Assembly (NCBI GenBank): GCA_017427465.1
Contig: JAFRST010000043.1
Location: forward strand, 1-64,000
Direction: 5' to 3'
Source: Clostridiales bacterium
GTDB lineage: Bacteria > Bacillota > Clostridia > Saccharofermentanales > Saccharofermentanaceae
Length of the DNA: 64,000 bases
Part shown: positions 1-8,363 of the stretch, in pieces
Position numbering within the stretch: the stretch's first letter is position 1
Layout: each line of letters opens with the position of its first letter
The notes under the pieces: model-generated
What the model saw: the letters and a program-made list of their open reading frames with translations, nothing else
Database searches by the model: none
Told to the model about the DNA's origin: nothing
Translations under genes and position numbers: made by a program

Positions 1-893
1 CTCCTACGGCAACTCCGACGGCAACTGCAACACCGACAGCCACGGATACTTCTACGGCAACTCCGACGGCAACTGCAACACCGACAGCAACGGATACTCC
101 GACGGCAACTCCGACGGCAACTGCAACGCCGACAGCCACGGATACTCCTACGGCAACTCCGACGGCAACTGCAACGCCGACAGCTACGGATACTCCTACG
201 GCAACTCCGACAGCAACTGCAACGCCGACAGCCACGGATACTCCTACGGCAACTCCGACAGCAACTGCAACACCGACTGCAACAGGTTCGCCGACTACGA
301 CTGTTACCAGCACACCTACAACAACAGCAACTCCTTCAGGCGGAGTTATCACTGGTACACCTACCGGCACTCCTCCGGGTCCCGGTCTTGATGTAGAACT
401 TTCGAAGGAAGATGTAGCAGGTAAGGAGATCGCCCAGGCCGAGCTTACTTTAAGAAGCGTGGATAACTACGACCTGTCTAACGTTGTTGTTACTCAGAAT
501 GGCGTTCCGGTATCTTTCAGACTTTCCGGAGATCATACGGCTATTTCGTTCTATACGGTAGATAACGCAAGGACTATAGTAAGCGGTCTCCAGGCCGGTG
601 AGTATGAGTTGACAGAGACAGTTACGCCTAAGGCCTATCTGACGGCAGATGCTATCTACTTTGTTCTTAATACTGACGGTTCTTGTAATAGCAACGGTAC
701 AGTAATAGTTAAGGGTTCACCGATCGTTATGGTAGATAAGGCTGATCCTTCTTACTCTACTTCCGGTAAGACACCGATTCCGGCAACCGGAGAGCAGATC
801 AGTCCTGTAACTGTAGCGGGCATTATCGTTCTTTTGTTTGCTCTTTGCTTTACCGGCTTTGGCGTATATCGTATTAAGAAGAACAAAAATTGA
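1..893 (+). CDS. Cell-wall-anchored surface protein, C-terminal part (5' end outside window)
   Basis: The reading frame is open from base 3 to the TGA at 891-893, so the gene starts upstream of the window. The internal GTG at 459 is not a convincing start because the frame continues through it. The visible part begins with a Pro-Thr-Ala-rich stretch made of 48-bp repeats. A region like the SpaA/Cna_B prealbumin fold follows (it starts near [20 protein letters not shown] and includes GEYELTET). The end is a sortase signal: IPATG, a hydrophobic segment, then the basic tail RIKKNKN. By family knowledge, sortase cleaves in this motif and links the protein to peptidoglycan. The repeat stretch probably spans the wall and may be O-glycosylated on Thr (inference). 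A hairpin terminator follows at 924-958. The N-terminal function, possibly adhesion, cannot be judged. Confidence 0.8.
   Translation, partial: PTATPTATATPTATDTSTATPTATATPTATDTPTATPTATATPTATDTPTATPTATATPTATDTPTATPTATATPTATDTPTATPTATATPTATGSPTTTVTSTPTTTATPSGGVITGTPTGTPPGPGLDVELSKEDVAGKEIAQAELTLRSVDNYDLSNVVVTQNGVPVSFRLSGDHTAISFYTVDNARTIVSGLQAGEYELTETVTPKAYLTADAIYFVLNTDGSCNSNGTVIVKGSPIVMVDKADPSYSTSGKTPIPATGEQISPVTVAGIIVLLFALCFTGFGVYRIKKNKN
3..290. repeat. Six tandem 48-bp repeats coding a Pro-Thr-Ala stalk
   Basis: Units start at 3, 51, 99, 147, 195 and 243, each 16 codons long. The consensus peptide is [16 protein letters not shown]. The first five units differ by only a few bases; the sixth decays at its end (ACAGGTTCG). 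The array runs off the left edge, so the copy number is unknown. Since 48 is a multiple of 3, gain or loss of units keeps the frame and only changes stalk length. Confidence 0.95.
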
Positions 894-923
894 ATAATGC
901 TTTCTAATTGATTTGATCTGATT

Positions 924-958
924 ATGCCGCTCTTCGTTTTTCGGGGAGCGGCATTTTT
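924..958 (+). terminator. Rho-independent terminator of the surface protein gene
   Basis: A 9-bp stem (ATGCCGCTC with GAGCGGCAT, 924-932 and 946-954) is followed by a T run. It starts 31 nt after the stop codon. Confidence 0.85.
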
Positions 959-971
959 GGGAATATATTTA

Positions 972-999
972 AAGACAAAACAGATTTTTAATATATAAT
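972..999 (+). promoter_or_regulatory. Probable sigma-A promoter of the membrane protein gene
   Basis: The -10 is a perfect TATAAT at 994-999. The -35 candidate AAGACA at 972-977 is 16 nt upstream and matches 4 of 6 consensus bases. The predicted start leaves a leader of about 20 nt before the GTG at 1028, which carries GGGGG at 1014-1018. Confidence 0.5.
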
Positions 1000-1027
1000 C
1001 TATGTGTTGTGAAGGGGGAATATTAAG

Positions 1028-2848
1028 GTGAATTCGATTATTAAGAAGTTTTCGCATTTTACATGTTGCGAGATGAAGCAGAAGCAGATGTCGGTTTTCC
1101 TGATAGGTTGCATTGTGACCTTTATCCTGGAATTTCTGGCTTATTTATTTAAAAGTGTTTTCTCCGTTTTGGCTTCCAGGCTTTGGATGCTCTCAGTGAT
1201 CCTTTTCGTTATCTTCTTCTTGTTCATTGTTGTTAAGCAGGTTACTGATGATGTGCGCGAAAAAAAGATCCTTCTTCCATTTATATTTGTACTTATCTTT
1301 GGTTTCTTTGCTTTTCAGATCGGTAATTACGGCTTCAGTGATCTGAGCTATGAATCGACTCAGGAAGTTGTAGCCGGATTAAAAGCCCTTGAACAGCCGG
1401 ATTGGAATTATGCGGGAAAAGGATTTACAGGTTATCCGGTCAAACAGTATATTATCAATGCTATTCCGACATTGATCTTCGGCAGAAATTTCTTTGCGCT
1501 GAATCTCGGATTTGCAATACCATTCCTGATAGGAATTACATTATTGTTTATTGAATTACGTAAGCTTTCAACAAGGCTTGGTATTGATGAAAAGTATAGT
1601 CTTTTCCCTATATTCATTATTGCTTTTTGCCCTTTCATCGATGAGTTCTACTATATTTTCGAGCAGACGATCACACCGGTATCATTTGCGATGATAGTAG
1701 TTGCTCTTTACCTCAGATTATTGAGGACAAGGTCGTTATTGACATTAAGCATGCTGACGGTCAGTGCTTGCATGCTGCCTTTTATGTATACGCCTGCCTT
1801 AGCCTTTATGGGTTTGTTTACGGTAATGATGATCTATCACGCGGTAAACGTAATTAAGGGCAAATCCAAGTATTACAGACCCGGCAAGAAGAATATTAAT
1901 TATCTGATAGCTTTATTTACTTCTGCGCTGACACCTATGTTATTTTTTGTCTGCACTCTTGTCGGTAAGAGAGATGACAGATTCCTGACTTCATACGGTG
2001 AGACTTTTGCTCCTGAAAAGCAAAGCGAATACATGAAGGCATTCATGGGATTCTTTATTGATTCTGATTCGTTGTTCTGGGGTGTTTTCGGTGCTGTTGT
2101 CCTGATCTATCTTATAGCCGCTCTCACATTTAGGCTTAAGTTCCATGATCTTTTAATCGCGTTGTGGTGTATCGGGACCGCACTATTCTCGTTCCTGCTT
2201 CCCGGAGTCGCTATTGTTTTCAACTTCTATTACAGCCCGTTGATCCTTGCGCAGAGAAGTCTTGTAATCGTACCTGTAATTGCAGTCAGCATGCTTGTGG
2301 CTGTAGCAGGTTTCTTAAAAAAGCATTCGATCGGTTTGCGTAAAGATTTTCTTGCAATAGTTACCGCGGCATTCCTTTTATTCGGAATCAATTCGTTATT
2401 CCAGATCCATAAAGCCTGCGAATATAACAATTATATCCAGCATATGAAATACATAATGAAGTACTGTGAAGAGGTTACGGAATATCACGGTAGCGATTAT
2501 GATGATAATTTTGTTCTGGTAATTCATTCGGATAACGGACTGTTCACAAATGCATGGGATTTTACTACGTACTATTATCCTAATGCCAAATTATATATTT
2601 TCCCTACTGAGCAGCACGGAGGAATCAGTATCTACGATACTATTTTCCCGAGATATATCTTCTCTGAGAACGTGAATACTGCGAATTATTACAATATAGA
2701 ATTCAATTCCAGAACATTCAAGAATTACCGTTTTGATGAGGATACTACTATTTACTTCAGGTATATTGAACCTGATTACAGTTACGTCGACCAGTACGAT
2801 CAGGAGTATATAGACAAGTATAATCTCCAGCCATATCAGCAGCATTAA
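1028..2848 (+). CDS. Polytopic membrane protein, GT-C glycosyltransferase-like
   Basis: A 606-residue protein with roughly a dozen hydrophobic segments spread over residues 20-480 and a soluble, Tyr/Asp-rich C-terminal tail of about 130 residues. The GTG start is supported by the GGGGG ribosome site. I see no named motif. The segment around residues 135-185 (GYPVKQYIINAIPTLIFGRN and the hydrophobic stretch after it) resembles the region after the first loop in GT-C enzymes of the PMT/ArnT type, which move sugars from lipid carriers outside the membrane. That assignment is weak; it could be an unrelated envelope protein. It lies alone between a wall-anchored protein and a metal transporter, and the surface location may fit wall or glycan decoration. 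Confidence 0.6.
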   Translation: MNSIIKKFSHFTCCEMKQKQMSVFLIGCIVTFILEFLAYLFKSVFSVLASRLWMLSVILFVIFFLFIVVKQVTDDVREKKILLPFIFVLIFGFFAFQIGNYGFSDLSYESTQEVVAGLKALEQPDWNYAGKGFTGYPVKQYIINAIPTLIFGRNFFALNLGFAIPFLIGITLLFIELRKLSTRLGIDEKYSLFPIFIIAFCPFIDEFYYIFEQTITPVSFAMIVVALYLRLLRTRSLLTLSMLTVSACMLPFMYTPALAFMGLFTVMMIYHAVNVIKGKSKYYRPGKKNINYLIALFTSALTPMLFFVCTLVGKRDDRFLTSYGETFAPEKQSEYMKAFMGFFIDSDSLFWGVFGAVVLIYLIAALTFRLKFHDLLIALWCIGTALFSFLLPGVAIVFNFYYSPLILAQRSLVIVPVIAVSMLVAVAGFLKKHSIGLRKDFLAIVTAAFLLFGINSLFQIHKACEYNNYIQHMKYIMKYCEEVTEYHGSDYDDNFVLVIHSDNGLFTNAWDFTTYYYPNAKLYIFPTEQHGGISIYDTIFPRYIFSENVNTANYYNIEFNSRTFKNYRFDEDTTIYFRYIEPDYSYVDQYDQEYIDKYNLQPYQQH

Positions 2849-2935
2849 CAGCGGGGTTTAATTCCCGGATATGACAGGATCCGCTTAAGCAAATAAACTA
2901 TTACGGGCTCGGCAAGGCACGGATACTTGTGCATT

Positions 2936-2963
2936 TTGCAAGTTAGTTAAAACTAACTATATG
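2936..2963 (+). promoter_or_regulatory. Promoter with perfect palindromic operator before the ZIP transporter
   Basis: A perfect inverted repeat, AGTTAGTT-AA-AACTAACT, occupies 2941-2958. It fills the spacer between a -35-like TTGCAA (2936-2941) and a -10-like TATATG (2958-2963), spacer 16. A protein bound there would block RNA polymerase. The shape resembles operators of DtxR/MntR-type metalloregulators, which fits a metal transporter downstream. The regulator identity is inference. Confidence 0.55.
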
Positions 2964-2990
2964 ACGTATAGTATAAGCGGAGGTGATTAT

Positions 2991-3770
2991 ATGACGATTC
3001 AAACGATTATTGGAATCTTAATCCCCTTTGCAGGTACGTCGCTTGGAGCTGCAATGGTCTTTCTGCTTAAAGACGAGATCTCGAAAAATCTTCAGCGCAT
3101 GCTTACCGGCTTTGCCGCCGGCGTAATGGTCGCTGCATCGTTTTGGAGTCTTCTTCAGCCTGCTTTGGAAAGCGCTGAAGGAATGGGCAAACTGTCTTTT
3201 CTTCCTGCGGCCATCGGGTTCCTTGCCGGTATAGGATTTCTGCTTTTACTTGATGTCATAACTCCTCATATGCATATGAATCATGAGGGCGAAGGTCCGA
3301 AGTCAGGATTTAAGAGAACAACTAAGCTTATACTGGCTGTCACACTTCATAACATCCCTGAAGGTATGGCTGTCGGCGTAGTCTATGCCAATATCATTGC
3401 TGGAAGCAGTCTGATCAATACTGCAGGAGCACTGGCTCTTGCGATCGGTATCGCGATCCAGAATTTTCCTGAAGGTGCGATCGTATCGATGCCTCTCAGA
3501 GGAGAGGGCATGTCAAAAGGGAAGACCTTTCTCTATGGCGTGTTATCCGGAGCTGTTGAGCCTGCTGCCGCAGTGGTAACGATATTTGCATTCAGCCTTG
3601 TTACTTCATTGCTTCCGTATATGCTGGCTTTTGCTGCCGGTGCCATGATCTATGTAGTAATAGAAGAACTGATACCCGAAATGAGCGAAGGAGGGCATTC
3701 GAACTGGGGGACAATAGCTTTCAGTATCGGATTCGTGCTCATGATGGTTTTGGATGTAGCTCTGGGCTGA
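2991..3770 (+). CDS. ZIP family divalent metal (zinc) transporter
   Basis: A 259-residue inner-membrane protein with about eight hydrophobic segments. It carries the two metal-site motifs of the ZIP family: HNIPEGMAVG (near residue 120) and QNFPEGAIVSMP (near residue 160). A His-rich loop HMHMNHEGEG lies just before the first motif. ZIP proteins import zinc or related divalent ions into the cytoplasm. The frame is open from an ATG at 2961, but GGAGGTG at 2979-2985 clearly serves the ATG at 2991, so I start there. The palindrome at 2941-2958 suggests repression by a metal sensor. The ion (Zn, Fe or Mn) cannot be told from sequence alone. Confidence 0.88.
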   Translation: MTIQTIIGILIPFAGTSLGAAMVFLLKDEISKNLQRMLTGFAAGVMVAASFWSLLQPALESAEGMGKLSFLPAAIGFLAGIGFLLLLDVITPHMHMNHEGEGPKSGFKRTTKLILAVTLHNIPEGMAVGVVYANIIAGSSLINTAGALALAIGIAIQNFPEGAIVSMPLRGEGMSKGKTFLYGVLSGAVEPAAAVVTIFAFSLVTSLLPYMLAFAAGAMIYVVIEELIPEMSEGGHSNWGTIAFSIGFVLMMVLDVALG

Positions 3771-3784
3771 TAATCCGCAGTTAT

Positions 3785-3823
3785 TCAAAAAATAAAGGTT
3801 GCCTCGAATGAGAACAACCTTTT
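3785..3823 (-). terminator. Terminator of tRNA-Leu (minus strand)
   Basis: The stem AAAGGTTG (3794-3801) pairs with CAACCTTT (3815-3822). Read on the minus strand, it sits just after the tRNA 3' end and is followed by TTTATTTTTT. With its short T run on the plus side it could also end ZIP transcripts. Confidence 0.75.
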
Positions 3824-3826
3824 AAT

Positions 3827-3911
3827 TGGTGCGGCCGACGAGACTTGAACTCGTATGGAATTACCCACACGCCCCTCAAACGTGCGCGTCTGCCAGTTCC
3901 GCCACGGCCGC
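3827..3911 (-). tRNA. tRNA-Leu, anticodon GAG
   Basis: Read on the minus strand from 3911. The acceptor stem GCGGCCG pairs with CGGCCGC and the 3' CCA is encoded (complement at 3827-3829). The D arm is GGCGGAACTGGCAGACG. The anticodon stem CACGT/GCGTG encloses the loop TTGAGGG, giving anticodon GAG for CUC/CUU leucine codons. A long variable arm (TGTGGGTAATTCCATA) and the T loop TTCAAGTC fit a class II tRNA. An identity of Ser was considered but the stem pairing supports only GAG. Confidence 0.95.
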
Positions 3912-3938
3912 ATATACCGCTTTTGAGCAAGCCTTGTA

Positions 3939-3967
3939 ATTATAAGGTTTGATTATTTGGGTGTCAA
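3939..3967 (-). promoter_or_regulatory. Consensus sigma-A promoter of tRNA-Leu
   Basis: On the minus strand a perfect TTGACA (3967-3962), a 17-nt spacer and a perfect TATAAT (3944-3939) lie upstream of the tRNA 5' end at 3911. The predicted leader is about 20 nt. Confidence 0.93.
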
Positions 3968-3998
3968 GTGCCAAAACTATATTTAATCAAGAGTTTTT

Positions 3999-4850
3999 TC
4001 AGACCTTTCTTCGCTCGTAGTAGAACATGAACTGCTGCATTATTCCGGCGGTGTCAGGATAAGGCGTGCAGTCGAAATGTCCGCCGTAATATTTGTCCTC
4101 GATTCTCTGTATCCATACGTCTACAGGGAATCTTCCTGTCCTTGCAAACGCGAAAAGCATTATGCAGTTAGCAACCTTCGCTCCTACGCCGTACATGGCC
4201 GTCAGTGCCTTATACAGGTCGTCATCAGAAAGCTTTCCTAACGATTCAGCATCAAGCAGTCCTGAAGCAAAGCCTTCGGCGGCTCTGGCGATATAAGGTG
4301 CCCTGTATCCGACGCCGGTGTTCTCGAGCTCGCTGAAGGGAAGGGCATTAAGCTCTTCCGGTGTGGGAAAGGCACAATATTCATTACTCAGAGGCTTTAC
4401 GAAAGGTTCAGAAAGCTTGGGCGCCATTATCTTTTTGCCGCAGAGCTTTGAGATTCGCTCAACAGACGTCGTTATTGACGGTATAGAGCGCCTTTGCGAG
4501 ATTATATAGCTTATCACGGTCTCGAAAACATCCTGCTTAAGTATCCTGATGCCTTCACCGAATCTGGCTGCATCCAAAAGATATTGGTCGTTCTTGTCGA
4601 TTGATCTTACGATTGCCTTGTAGTCACGGCCGAGATCCAGATACGGCTTCCATATATTCCTGAATTCTTTATCAGAACATGAAAATGCGAACGTGTCTTT
4701 GGCTGTTTTTGCTATCTGAAGATATTTTCCGAAGGCGACAAGCTCGACATGAGAATCATCTATTACTTTGATCCTGAAGGCCTGGCCGGAATCAGCGACC
4801 TTAAGGAGGTCCAAAAACGGTATCTTAACGGTTACCATTGCCTTTGTCAC
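3999..4850 (-). CDS. ogg: OGG-type 8-oxoguanine DNA glycosylase/AP lyase
   Basis: A 283-residue HhH-GPD DNA glycosylase of the OGG1 type. The N-terminal domain (to about residue 100) matches the OGG_N fold region. The helix-hairpin-helix MYGVGAKVANC holds the catalytic lysine K225, and FPVDVW holds the catalytic aspartate D244; their 19-residue spacing matches OGG1 (K249, D268). The enzyme removes oxidised guanine from DNA. It overlaps the end of the upstream methyltransferase gene by 26 nt, so both are probably one transcript. The start is uncertain: GTG at 4850 gives the longest form, while ATG at 4838 (MVTVKIPF) has AAAGG just before it. Confidence 0.88.
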   Translation of the reverse strand: MTKAMVTVKIPFLDLLKVADSGQAFRIKVIDDSHVELVAFGKYLQIAKTAKDTFAFSCSDKEFRNIWKPYLDLGRDYKAIVRSIDKNDQYLLDAARFGEGIRILKQDVFETVISYIISQRRSIPSITTSVERISKLCGKKIMAPKLSEPFVKPLSNEYCAFPTPEELNALPFSELENTGVGYRAPYIARAAEGFASGLLDAESLGKLSDDDLYKALTAMYGVGAKVANCIMLFAFARTGRFPVDVWIQRIEDKYYGGHFDCTPYPDTAGIMQQFMFYYERRKV

Positions 4851-6051
4851 CTAACTTGAAGTAATTACTTAGCGTGCAGATGATGGCACCATTGTAGAGC
4901 TTAACACGCTTATCTGCTCTGTGACCTGTAGCTTCTTCGAAGGCGTTCTCGGGTGTAATAACGGAGAGTCTTAAGCCTTTCTTGCAGAAACCGTCTTTTG
5001 TAAGGTAAGTGCGGTCTATTAGCTTATATATCTTTGCTGCATCCTCAGGTGTCATGAGACGTCCGCCGTAAGGAGGATTGGTAATGACAAGCTGTCTGGG
5101 GAGGGAAGTGAGCTTTTCCAGGTATTCAGGCGTCATCTTGGCAGCATCACAGATCCTGAATCTTGTGTGCTTGCCGACGCCTGCAGCTTCTGCATTGCGT
5201 TTAGCTGATTCGACGGCAGCAGGATCGATGTCTGATCCGAAGAAATAGCAATCGTCCATAGGCTCTGTGTCTTCGTTATCCAGAGCTTCCTCAAGAGCCG
5301 TCTTATATGGAGCTTTACCAATGTAGGGGAGATCCTCATACGCGAAGTGGCGGTCCCTGCCCGGTGCTATGCCACAGGCAGTCCTGGCAGCTTCTATGAC
5401 GATCGTACCTGATCCGCAGAAGGGGTCTACGAGGGCTTCGTTGCCGTAAGGACGGTATTTGGCATATGTGATCATGCCGGATGCCAGAGTCTCTCTGATA
5501 GGCGCTTCGTGTGTAAGCGGTCTGTAGCCGCGCTTATGAAGGCCTGCGCCGGTAGTATCTATCATGAAGCGGCAGATGTCATTAACAATGCCGAACTGTA
5601 TCTTGACCGTTCCGAACTCTTCGTTCTCGGAGATAACAGTATCAGCTGATAAGCCTCTTGATACCGCAAGGCTCTCGGCGATGGCTTTCTTTGCAAGCTT
5701 CTGGAGGGCGGGAATGCCGTAAAGTTTGGATTTCCTGGAGAAGCCGTTGACGATAAATGCCCAATTGGCAGGTATGAAGTCTGTCCATTTAATACTGCGG
5801 CAGCCTTCGAAAAAAGCATTGAAATTGGTATCGGGATCATCGGAGGCCCCGCAACAAAATTCTCCGACCTCAATAAAAATGCGCTCAGCGTGCTTGATCC
5901 ACATGTTGGCGCGCGCAACATCCGTGTAATCTCCTTCCAAAGTAACCACGCCGTCATTGACGGTGATACGTTCCTTTTCATAACCTCTGTCAAGAAGGTC
6001 TCCTTTGGTGGGGGATTCAAGCCCGAATAATGTAGTAATTATTATTTTCAT
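4825..6051 (-). CDS. Class I SAM-dependent RNA methyltransferase (RlmL/YpsC family)
   Basis: A 408-residue enzyme with a THUMP-like N-terminal RNA-binding region (about 1-165), followed by a Rossmann methyltransferase. The SAM-binding motif is DPFCGSGTIVIEAA (209-222) and the catalytic motif is NPPYGG (325-330), typical of N2-guanine methyltransferases acting on 23S rRNA. The family knowledge is the RlmL N-terminal half and B. subtilis YpsC; the exact target base is unknown. The gene leads a two-gene unit with the OGG glycosylase. No Shine-Dalgarno is seen before the ATG, and an extended -10 lies so close that the transcript may be leaderless. Confidence 0.85.
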   Translation of the reverse strand: MKIIITTLFGLESPTKGDLLDRGYEKERITVNDGVVTLEGDYTDVARANMWIKHAERIFIEVGEFCCGASDDPDTNFNAFFEGCRSIKWTDFIPANWAFIVNGFSRKSKLYGIPALQKLAKKAIAESLAVSRGLSADTVISENEEFGTVKIQFGIVNDICRFMIDTTGAGLHKRGYRPLTHEAPIRETLASGMITYAKYRPYGNEALVDPFCGSGTIVIEAARTACGIAPGRDRHFAYEDLPYIGKAPYKTALEEALDNEDTEPMDDCYFFGSDIDPAAVESAKRNAEAAGVGKHTRFRICDAAKMTPEYLEKLTSLPRQLVITNPPYGGRLMTPEDAAKIYKLIDRTYLTKDGFCKKGLRLSVITPENAFEEATGHRADKRVKLYNGAIICTLSNYFKLGDKGNGNR

Positions 6052-6058
6052 AAATGAG

Positions 6059-6067
6059 AGTATACCA
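6059..6067 (-). promoter_or_regulatory. Extended -10 promoter abutting the methyltransferase start
   Basis: On the minus strand TGGTATACT (6067-6059) matches an extended -10. Initiation about 7 nt downstream would fall at about 6052, next to the ATG at 6051. There is no clear -35 and no ribosome site. Confidence 0.5.
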
Positions 6068-6457
6068 AATTTGCGGTCATTTTACTCATATAGCAAACAC
6101 TGTAAAATCCGCATGTTTACAGGTTTATTAGGATTTGCCTCAAAATTCCTTGTCAAGTATTAATTTCATTTTTTTGTTGTATTTCTCCCGTGGACACCAG
6201 TTTCTGAACAAAGGTTCAGAAAGCCGCGAAACCCCTTAATTCATTGCGTTTGACAAAATGGCTAACATCTTGTAACTGTTTTGTCAACAAACGGTAACAA
6301 AATGTCAAATTCAATAGATATAGGGGTTTCAGGCACTTTTAAAACCAAAGTGTTTGTTTTTATAGTTATAAACAAAGTTTTGAACATTATGAACATTTTT
6401 GCACATCGAATGTTTATATTTTTCGAGTTCGAAAAGGAATAAATACTCTCTGTTTTC
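6068..6457. other. AT-rich intergenic region with two inverted repeats
   Basis: There is no plausible gene here. A perfect 9-bp hairpin, TTTCTGAAC-AAAG-GTTCAGAAA, lies at 6201-6222. A second dyad, TTGACAAAA (6250-6258) with TTTTGTCAA (6279-6287), encloses 20 nt. A third near-copy of the half-site (AACAAAATGTCAAA) follows near 6297-6310. The hairpin lacks a T run, so it is more likely a regulatory or RNA element than a terminator. Function unknown. Confidence 0.6.
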
Positions 6458-6466
6458 TGTTATACT
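6458..6466 (+). promoter_or_regulatory. Extended -10 of the proA promoter
   Basis: TGTTATACT at 6458-6466 is an extended -10 about 38 nt before the proA ATG. No good -35 is visible at 17 nt spacing. Confidence 0.5.
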
Positions 6467-6503
6467 TTTGCGGTAAGAAAAGAATATATGGGGAGGTTCT
6501 TAT

Positions 6504-7784
6504 ATGTCTGAACTCCATGATATTGCTAAGGCAGCCCGCGAGGCTTCTTACATCATGGCTTCTTTGGGAAGCGATGTTAAGAATAAGGCTCTTGCCAATG
6601 TTGCCCTTAAACTGAAGAATTCCAAGGATGAGATTTTCGCTGCCAATAAGCAGGATCTTGAAGAGGCTGAGAAGACAGGACTTGATATGCCGCTTCTTAA
6701 GAGACTCAAGTTCAATGAAGACAAGCTTAATGACGTTGTCTCAGGTATTGAGAGTCTTATCGGCCTTAACGATCCTGTCGGCAAGGTTACTTTAAGAACT
6801 ACGCTGGATGACGGACTTGAGCTTACGAGAGTTACATGCCCTATCGGTGTCATCGGTGTTATCTTCGAGAGCAGACCAGACGCGTTAGTCCAGATCGCAT
6901 CTCTTTGCATCAAGAGCGGCAACGCTGTTTTCCTTAAGGGCGGCTCTGAGGCTATCAACACCAATAAGGCTTTAGCTTCAGTTATCAGCAAGGCTGGTAT
7001 CGAAGCAGGACTTCCCGAAGGCTGGCTAAATCTCCTGACGCTCCGTTCTGAGATCGCTGATATGTTAAAGCTCGATGAATATATCGACCTCATTATTCCC
7101 AGAGGCTCCAATTCGTTTGTTCAGTACATCATGCAGAACACGAATATCGCTGTACTGGGACACGCTGACGGCGTCTGCCACACATATATTGACAAAGACG
7201 CAGATCTTGCAAAGGCAGTTAAGGTTGCTATTGATGCCAAGACCCAATATGTTTCTGTATGTAATGCTACAGAGACTTTCCTTGTGAACGAAGCTCTGAA
7301 GGACAGTTTCCTGCCGGAATTCATCAAGACCATGCAGGATGCAGGCGTTGAGTTGTTCGGCGATGACTATGTAGCTGATACATTCGGTCTTGCAAAGGCT
7401 GAGGAATGGCACCATGAGTATCTTGCCATGAAGTGCTCCGTTAAGATCGTTAAGGATGTCGACGAGGCTATCGCCCACATCAATCACTACGGATCAGGCC
7501 ATACAGACGCGATCATCACCGAGAATAAAGAGACTGCTGAGCGTTTCATGACCATGGTTGACTCCGGAAGCGTTCTCGTCAACTGCTCTACAAGATTTGC
7601 AGACGGTTTCCGTTACGGATTTGGTGCAGAGGTAGGCATCGCTACTTCCAAGATCCACGCCAGAGGTCCTGTAGGTCTTGAAGGACTGGTTTCATACAAG
7701 TACAGGCTGGTAGGCAACGGTGACATCGTCGGACCTTACTGCGACGGCTCAAAGAAGTTCAAGCATATTCATCAAGATATTTAA
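6504..7784 (+). CDS. proA: Gamma-glutamyl phosphate reductase
   Basis: A 426-residue aldehyde-dehydrogenase-fold enzyme of proline biosynthesis. It reduces gamma-glutamyl phosphate to glutamate-5-semialdehyde with NADPH in the cytoplasm. The cofactor region IGVIGVIFESRPDA (114-127) and the catalytic cysteine in YVSVCNATET (C253) are present, as is the IIPRGSN signature near residue 197. The length is typical. The ATG is preceded by GGGGAGG at 6490-6496. The partner kinase proB is not next to it, unlike in many bacteria; rpiB follows 21 nt downstream and probably shares the transcript. Confidence 0.95.
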   Translation: MSELHDIAKAAREASYIMASLGSDVKNKALANVALKLKNSKDEIFAANKQDLEEAEKTGLDMPLLKRLKFNEDKLNDVVSGIESLIGLNDPVGKVTLRTTLDDGLELTRVTCPIGVIGVIFESRPDALVQIASLCIKSGNAVFLKGGSEAINTNKALASVISKAGIEAGLPEGWLNLLTLRSEIADMLKLDEYIDLIIPRGSNSFVQYIMQNTNIAVLGHADGVCHTYIDKDADLAKAVKVAIDAKTQYVSVCNATETFLVNEALKDSFLPEFIKTMQDAGVELFGDDYVADTFGLAKAEEWHHEYLAMKCSVKIVKDVDEAIAHINHYGSGHTDAIITENKETAERFMTMVDSGSVLVNCSTRFADGFRYGFGAEVGIATSKIHARGPVGLEGLVSYKYRLVGNGDIVGPYCDGSKKFKHIHQDI

Positions 7785-7805
7785 TTACGGAAAGAGGAAT
7801 GAAAA

Positions 7806-8258
7806 ATGATCGTATCCATCGCATCAGACCACGCAGGTTATGAATTGAGACAGAAGGTTAGAAAGTACCTTGAAGAGAAGGGCTTTGAAGTCCTTGACGG
7901 CGGCGCTCCGAACGGAACAGACTCTTATTCTTACGTTGATGCAGGCATTAAGGTTGCAGAAGATGTTTCAAGCGGCAAGGCTGAAAGAGGTATCGCTATC
8001 TGCGGTACCGGTATCGGAATCTCTCTTGTCTGCAACAAGTACAAGGGAATCAGATGCGCTCTGTGCACCAATGAGTTCATGGCTAAGATGTGCAGGCAGC
8101 ATAACGATGCACAGATCCTGGCATTCGGTGAGCGCGTTGTCGGACTTGGTGTAGCTTTGGGCATGATCGATGCTTTCTTCGAGGAAGAATTCGCTAGCGG
8201 ACGTCATGCAACACGCGTAAACGGTATTAAAGAGATCGAGGAGAAACATTTTAAGTAA
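7806..8258 (+). CDS. rpiB: Ribose-5-phosphate isomerase B
   Basis: A 150-residue RpiB/LacA/LacB family sugar-phosphate isomerase that interconverts ribose-5-phosphate and ribulose-5-phosphate in the pentose phosphate pathway. The start IASDHAGYELR, the catalytic cysteine in GIAICGTGIG (C66), the motif GIRCALC and NDAQILAFGERV are all present. The usual YPDYA segment reads YSYVDAG here. AAAGAGGAA precedes the ATG. LacA/LacB-type galactose-6-phosphate isomerases are similar, but these occur as pairs, so RpiB is favoured. Two hairpins follow the gene. Confidence 0.9.
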   Translation: MIVSIASDHAGYELRQKVRKYLEEKGFEVLDGGAPNGTDSYSYVDAGIKVAEDVSSGKAERGIAICGTGIGISLVCNKYKGIRCALCTNEFMAKMCRQHNDAQILAFGERVVGLGVALGMIDAFFEEEFASGRHATRVNGIKEIEEKHFK

Positions 8259-8323
8259 GTTTTTAATACTGTTTTTTGACTATAAACCAAAGCTTTTCGT
8301 TCAGTTTGATTTGATTAATTTAT

Positions 8324-8354
8324 AAGGCTCCGGATCTCCCGGGGCTTTATTTTT
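8324..8354 (+). terminator. Rho-independent terminator after rpiB
   Basis: AAGGCTCCGG (8324-8333) pairs with CCGGGGCTTT (8339-8348), including two G-U pairs, and is followed by a T-rich tract. Confidence 0.8.
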
Positions 8355-8363
8355 CCTGCGAAT

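Noticed and set aside
3..290. Repeat array as a CRISPR
   Set aside because: Units are contiguous without spacers and code in frame for a Pro-Thr-Ala peptide.
752..1057. Minus-strand open frame of 101 codons
   Set aside because: It lies opposite the sorting signal and terminator of a clear gene, and has no family match.
7065..7487. Minus-strand open frame of 140 codons inside proA
   Set aside because: Fully antisense to a conserved enzyme with intact motifs.
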